Assembly (NCBI GenBank): GCA_035048815.1
Contig: JAUCBN010000043.1
Coordinates: forward strand, 5,459,001-5,523,000
DNA length: 64,000 nt
From: Abelmoschus esculentus
Lineage: Eukaryota > Streptophyta > Magnoliopsida > Malvales > Malvaceae
Direction: 5' to 3'
Part shown: positions 58,625 to 64,000 of the stretch, one piece after another
How the letters are laid out: each line of letters starts with the position of its first letter
Position numbering within the stretch: position 1 is the first letter of the stretch
Program-made: the position numbers and the translations under genes
The notes under the pieces: model-generated
The model's database searches: none
What the model was told of the DNA's origin: nothing
What the model saw: only the letters and a program-made list of their open reading frames with translations

Positions 58625-61076
58625 CGTGCGTACTTGGATATCGTAACTCGACTTCTAATCCATCCCGTATTGTATATATCGTTAAAATTTAAAGAAGAGT
58701 GATGTGATAGTTAAAAAGTACATAATTATAGATTTGATCTTGTTATTTATAATTTTTTAATTGCTCTTAATTTTATTATAATAAAATAATTTAATTATTT
58801 AATCATCATCACATTACTTTTAGGATTTAATTTATTTTATTTAATTTATTAAAATTATTTTTTTTCATCCAATCATGGTGACAATGTTTAGAAGAAAAAA
58901 ACATTCAAACAATATATATTATATTTATTCTTTTAATTTCATATATAATCATATATTTAATTTTTAATTTAATTAAAAATATCAATCAAAGTATTATATA
59001 TAATAAATTAAACTTTTTAAATCATAATAAAAATTATTTTAACAAACTTCGAACACTAAACTTTAAATACTAAATGAATTTTTATTATAATTTAAAAATA
59101 GTTAGTCTCGTGTATTTTAGGACAGATAGAATTTTATCAGATAGAAATAAAATTTATTTTTTTTAATATTTGAAAATTTGTTTTGAAAATTAAATTTTGA
59201 TTTTTGTTCCGTAATAAAATTTAGAGAAATAAAAAATTATAAAAAATTAATTAGAAAAAGTTGTCCCCTTGAAATTTTTCAGTTTTTTATGCGATAAACA
59301 TACAAAATAACTTTTATAATTTTATTTGAACAATACTATAATACCTTGGATTAAAAAAATATTGCTTCTAAATTCTAAAGAATTATGAATGATATTTTTA
59401 ATATAATAATTATAAATAATAGTTTAATAGCTTTTAAATACAAGATAAATTTATTTCAAACAATTAAATTTTTAAGTCATTATATTACACAAGCGATAAT
59501 TATTCAATAGAAAGATCTATAAAATTTGTTAATAAATTTTCAAATCAAATCTTTAATAAAGTCGAATTACAAAGATTTTAAAGAAGTTTAAATTATGTCA
59601 TAAACTTTTAATTAGCTCTTAGTAAATTATAAAAAAAAAATTATACGAAAGGTTCAAGAAAATTTTAAAATTATGGATCTGATACACAATTAATATTGTG
59701 GTTCAAGTTAAAAACATATCATAAAATTTTATTGTCTCCCTTTAGTAGGCCCATCAAATCCAAAAATAACTGAATTAGATGTGTTCGAAATAAGATACGA
59801 TAAGATTTTAAAATAAATAAATAATAATAATCAAATTTACGTCTGAATATTAGAATACAATTCAACAAAATTATAGAACTATTTAAAAAGTCTAGCTATT
59901 GTTTTATATATTACAAAATTTAAAAACTATTTATTAAATCAATTTTTTTAACTCATTATACATCCTAAATTCTCATAATTCTTAAATTCAAGAGTTAAGG
60001 ATGAAAACTCAACGAGTTTAATAAAATTTTTATTCTCTAATTTTTTTTTATTTTTTAATCGATCGAAAATATTTATTTCAAACTATTCATTTTTTTCTAA
60101 ATATGTTATTTTTGATTTATTTCTTGAGAATACAATTATAAAAATAAAAAAATACTCTTTGATTAATCAGAACTTTTGAAACAAGGACACAAATAAGATT
60201 TCTATAAGAAAAATAAAAAAAAAATAAAAAAAGTATAAAAAATTGATGGTAAAAATATTGAATCCAATGAGCTCTGAATCAAAAGATGAAGATAAAGTTT
60301 AGTAGTTAAATTTTCTAGAACTTAATATTAAAGTCCATGTTTCTCTAATTTTTTTTTTTACTTTAGTTAAATTTTATTAGCAAAATTATTTTTAAAATTT
60401 TAATTTAAAAATTTCAAATCTTATTTTCATCCAAAAAAAATAATAATTTTTTTATTATCGAACTCCAAAACTCAAACACTAAATCCTAAGCACTAATAAA
60501 ATTTTATTATAACTTAAATTATGATTAAAACTTTTAGATTATAATAAAATTTTTAGCAAATTTTAAACTATAAACACTAAATTTTTATGAATTTTTCTAA
60601 ATGAAATTTTATTATAATTTTAAAATTTTAAATAAATATAAAAATAAAAGAGTCAGATTATTTTTTTCAAAAAAATTGAGGATTGTTGAATCACAAACAA
60701 AATAAATAATAAATATATAAAACAATAGAACTATCATAATATTTTTTAACTTTATAAAAAAAAAGTGGTAACTGAATTATTTATGAATTCGGGTTTAATA
60801 TTTATATTTTTGTCAATAAAAAATATTTTCATTTAAAATTGTATACGATGCGTAAAAATACGTATACAATTGTGCAATTTTATATTTTTTATTATTCATT
60901 AGTTATTCTTTTTATCTCATTATTGTGACTTAGAAGGTTTGGAGTTTGTTAACTGAATTTTTATTATAATTTATTTTTTTTAATTTATTATATATAATAA
61001 TTTAATTGAAATTTTTAGTTAAATTAAAAAAATAAATTTATGATTATCTTTTGTAATTGAAAGAATAAATTTAGAA

Positions 61077-61125
<49 letters not shown>

Positions 61126-62309
61126 ATGTTAGTGATTTATAATATAAAGATATGCTTGGTGTAGAGGTTAACACATTACTTATTTCCCATTCATAGGTTT
61201 AAGTTTTTTTCGAAATAATTTTGCTTGAATATTTTTTTCTAAATAGATGATAATACGTGTTACCATCTGAATATATGAGAAAAATAAATTTAATAAATAA
61301 CTTAAATCCTTAAATAAGATGATGACATATATCTTCACCTAATTAAATAATTAAATTCTTTTATTAAAAATAAAATTAAGATTGAATAAAAAAATAAATA
61401 AATAATAAAAACTAAATATGTAATTAAACTTATTTTTAATTATCACATTACCCTTTCGTTAAGTTTTAACAACCGTAGTTATATTAAAATTATTTGTATA
61501 ATTATATGTATATTTATTAAAATTAAAAATATAATAATTAAATCAACATCAATCTTATAATTAAATGATTATTTATTAATTTAATAAAAAAATCTGTTGT
61601 ATATATTAAAACTCAGTTCTTCAGTTTTCAATGCGTATGGAGGTGAAATGAATCGAGTCTAATCATTCGAGTTATTATTTCGATGAATTTATGACACTAT
61701 CGGCGATCACGTTATCATTTACCATATTAATTATCAGATCACTACAATCGTTAGTTCAGTTATTTATTACTGATAATTGATAGTAGGTAACTTCTTAACT
61801 TAAAAAAAAAATCAAAGTCACAAAAAAAAGTCGATTGATACATTTGTCATCGATTATTGAAGATAAATAACTAAAAAAATAATTGTGGTGGTCTAACAAT
61901 AATAGTAATGATCTTAGACGAGGTGATTAATGGAGACATTGATGGTAATATAATAATTTTGAGTTTCAAGGGATTTGAAATTATTTTATAAAAAATTTAA
62001 AATTATTTTTTTAAAAAAATTATTTAAGAATTAGTTAAAAATTTAAAACATATCGTGTGTCATTTTAATTAGCTAACAATTGTTTTTAATAATTAAGTAC
62101 CTAAAATAATTGAAATAAAATTTTAGATATTTATTTAAAATAAAAAATTAATTTAAACACAAAAAAATATTACATATATATAATTCAAACATTTATTTAA
62201 TTATTAAAATTTTATAAAATACTTAAAAAATAATTTGTCCATTATAATTTATGGAGGGAATAATTTTACGGTTTACTCTAAAATATATTGATAATAATTT
62301 TAAACGTGC
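58625..62309. other. Very AT-rich intergenic DNA
   Basis: No gene in 3.7 kb. It contains a (TA)n microsatellite at 61,084-61,122 and a weak SINE-like segment at about 61,150-61,240 (box A-like GGTGTAGAGGTTA, box B-like AGGTTTAAG). About 62,070-62,220 resembles a decayed arm of the 36.5-37.4 kb element. Confidence 0.55.
61084..61122. repeat. (TA)n microsatellite
   Basis: About 19 perfect TA units. Confidence 0.9.
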
Positions 62310-62311
62310 AC

Positions 62312-63045
62312 TTAGGGATGTAAACAAACCGAACATTCGGTGAACCGATCATGAACCGATTAGTGAAAATTTTGTTTATGTTCATTTATTTATTAAACGA
62401 ATGAATATGAATAAGATTTTTCGTTCGTTTAATTAAACGAGCGAACACGAACTAAGGGCTCGTTCGTTCATTTATGCTATGAATGTTCGGTAATTTGTTC
62501 GTTTATTTTCCTTCATTTATGTTCGTTCGTTTATGTTCGTTTAAATTTATTCACATATATTTATGGGTGAGCATTGGATAAGTAAGTCGAGTCAAAAAAT
62601 TTTGAGTTACTCGAGTTGAGCAGTCTTATTTTATAACTCGTTAAAAACTTCCTTGTTATAGGCCAAGAGTATTCATTGTTTTGCTAAACCGAGTTAACAG
62701 ATCGAACCAAAATAAAATTGGTTAATCAGTTAAATTTTAGATTTCGTCTAATAATTAAGAGTTTTTTAATTTTAATTATCAATTAATTTGATTTAAAACA
62801 ATTAATTAGTTGAATTAATCGAACTAATCCAAAATATTAAATATTTAGCATATTATATATGTTATTTATATTCGTCCGTTTATTTATGTTCATTTACGTT
62901 CATTTATGTTCGTTCGTTTACATTTATTTATGTTCGTTTATTATTTAAACGAACGAACATGAACAAAAAAATTTATGTTTGTTTATGTTTATGTTCATGT
63001 TCATTCATTTGTTCGAGTAAAGTTGAACAAATAAACACACCCTCA
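62312..63045. mobile_element. GTTCGTTTA-word element with a nested related element
   Basis: It starts TAGGGATGTAAACAAACCG and ends ...AAACACACCCTCA. The arms are made of GTTCGTTTATG/AACGAACGAACATGAAC words. Near 62,567 a second GGGTGAGCATTGG-type terminus with TCGAGT and CGGTTAAT-like words (62,567-62,850) suggests that another member inserted within it. It is non-coding and no clean target duplication remains. Confidence 0.5.
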
Positions 63046-63059
63046 TTCGTATTAGTTCG

Positions 63060-64000
63060 CTTCGTTTACGGCCTATGATTCATGTGCTTTACAAACAATA
63101 AAACCTTTAAAAGGTGACCTTTAGGTAAGAACTATCTAGTCTCATCGGTTAAAAGATCAGTCAGAAGTGACCTTCGGCTTTAAGGAAGTAATAAAAAGCC
63201 AGAAAAAAATACTAGTGAAAACCAATCCCAAATTCTTACAAACCCTAAGCCCCAACCCCCAGATTTGTAAGGGTTATTTCCTGAATCTAAACCCTAAATC
63301 TTCAATCATCTAGCTAAAACCTTTGATTTGGGGCGTACATCTTCGATTTTGTTCATCGTCCAAAATCTTGAAAGAACCTTTTACTTATTTACTGAAACCG
63401 GAAGATTTAGGGCTTTGTTTTCATTTGGTTTTGACAGGTGAGAATATTTTTTGAATTTCTTTTTTATTATCTTGGTTTTATTGTTGATTTTTAAAATTTA
63501 TTAGGATGTGTTCTTATTATTTTTGAATATATCGTTGATTTAAGCCATTTGACTTCTACACGATTTCGTATTACGTGTTGTTATTACCCGTACATGGCAT
63601 TCGAAATCCCTCTATTTCTCGTAACGATTAGATTAAGTCTGAAGAACTAGCCAATTCGTTTCGTTCGATATGGTAATTGGTAGTTAAAATCAGTTTTGAA
63701 TGCATGTTTTACTATTTAGTATTTTTAATGTATTATTCTTTTCACTTGAAGTTTGAAGATTTTCTAATGTGTTCTTTTCATTCGAAATCCTTATATTTTC
63801 ATGATTAATTTTAGGGTCTGGGGGATATTTTAGAAGGCTTTTGGGTATAATTTGCTTTGGAATTTCCTCAGGGTTTGTCCTCTATGAAGAATAAAGTCTA
63901 GATTTTAAAATGTTATCACTAATCAAATCAATGTTGTTGACATGAAAAGTCCTTAATTAAGAAGGTTTGGAAACCTTTATCCCCTCAATAGACCATTTTG
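63060..64000 (+). promoter_or_regulatory. Promoter, 5'UTR and first intron of an off-window gene
   Basis: Two perfect telo-boxes (AAACCCTAA at 63,240-63,248 and 63,289-63,297), a reverse TTTAGGGC near 63,409 and C/T-rich leader-like sequence precede a strong splice donor (ACAG|GTGAGAAT at 63,437/63,438). The rest is T-rich intron-like sequence. Telo-boxes plus a leader intron are typical of plant translation and ribosomal housekeeping genes. The coding part lies beyond 64,000, so the product is unknown. Confidence 0.5.

Overview
The window is nuclear DNA of a eudicot plant. It is AT-rich, has intron-containing genes with GT-AG splice sites, and is packed with plant-type long-LTR Ty3/gypsy elements, MULE and hAT miniature elements, a plant LINE and probable SINEs. 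Gene content and the very long chromovirus LTRs would fit a Malvaceae genome such as cotton (Gossypium), but this is inference; nothing in the sequence proves the species.

Layout. 1-6 kb holds a convergent pair: the 3' part of an OBL-type class-3 lipase gene (+, 1187-2289) and a complete six-exon remorin gene (-, 3004-5958). 6-11 kb is AT-rich intergenic DNA with degenerate small transposons, one hAT-like element with an 8-bp target duplication, a SINE-like copy and a 52-codon orphan ORF. 11,030-20,074 is a full-length but pseudogenised Ty3/gypsy chromovirus with 2.1-kb LTRs. 20-35 kb is repeat-dominated: MULE-type elements, including one at 31,217-32,846 with a perfect 9-bp target duplication and a captured fragment of a family-14 glycosyltransferase gene, and a diverged 2.3-kb solo LTR at 26,904-29,227. 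39.4-45.5 kb is a nest: a LINE interrupted by a second Ty3/gypsy element (-), whose own 3' LTR carries a 203-bp MITE. 49.8-53.2 kb is a complete eight-exon PP2C phosphatase gene (-). 55,182-58,619 is a 3.4-kb solo LTR with a perfect 5-bp target duplication. The last kilobase looks like the promoter, 5'UTR and first intron of a (+) housekeeping gene continuing past the window.

Three short intronless genes for two-EF-hand calcium-binding proteins (24,478, 35,913 and 46,161; all +, each with a TATATAA box 94-102 bp before the ATG) are spaced about 10-11 kb apart and form a dispersed paralogue cluster separated by transposons.

The cellular genes (lipid hydrolysis, membrane-microdomain scaffold, protein dephosphorylation, Ca2+ binding) do not form a pathway. 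No CRISPR, operon or obviously new multi-gene system is visible. The most interesting signals are the Pack-MULE gene capture, the TATCGATA palindrome arrays shared by two diverged LTR families, the group of hAT-like elements built from different repeated words but sharing termini, and the transposon nest.
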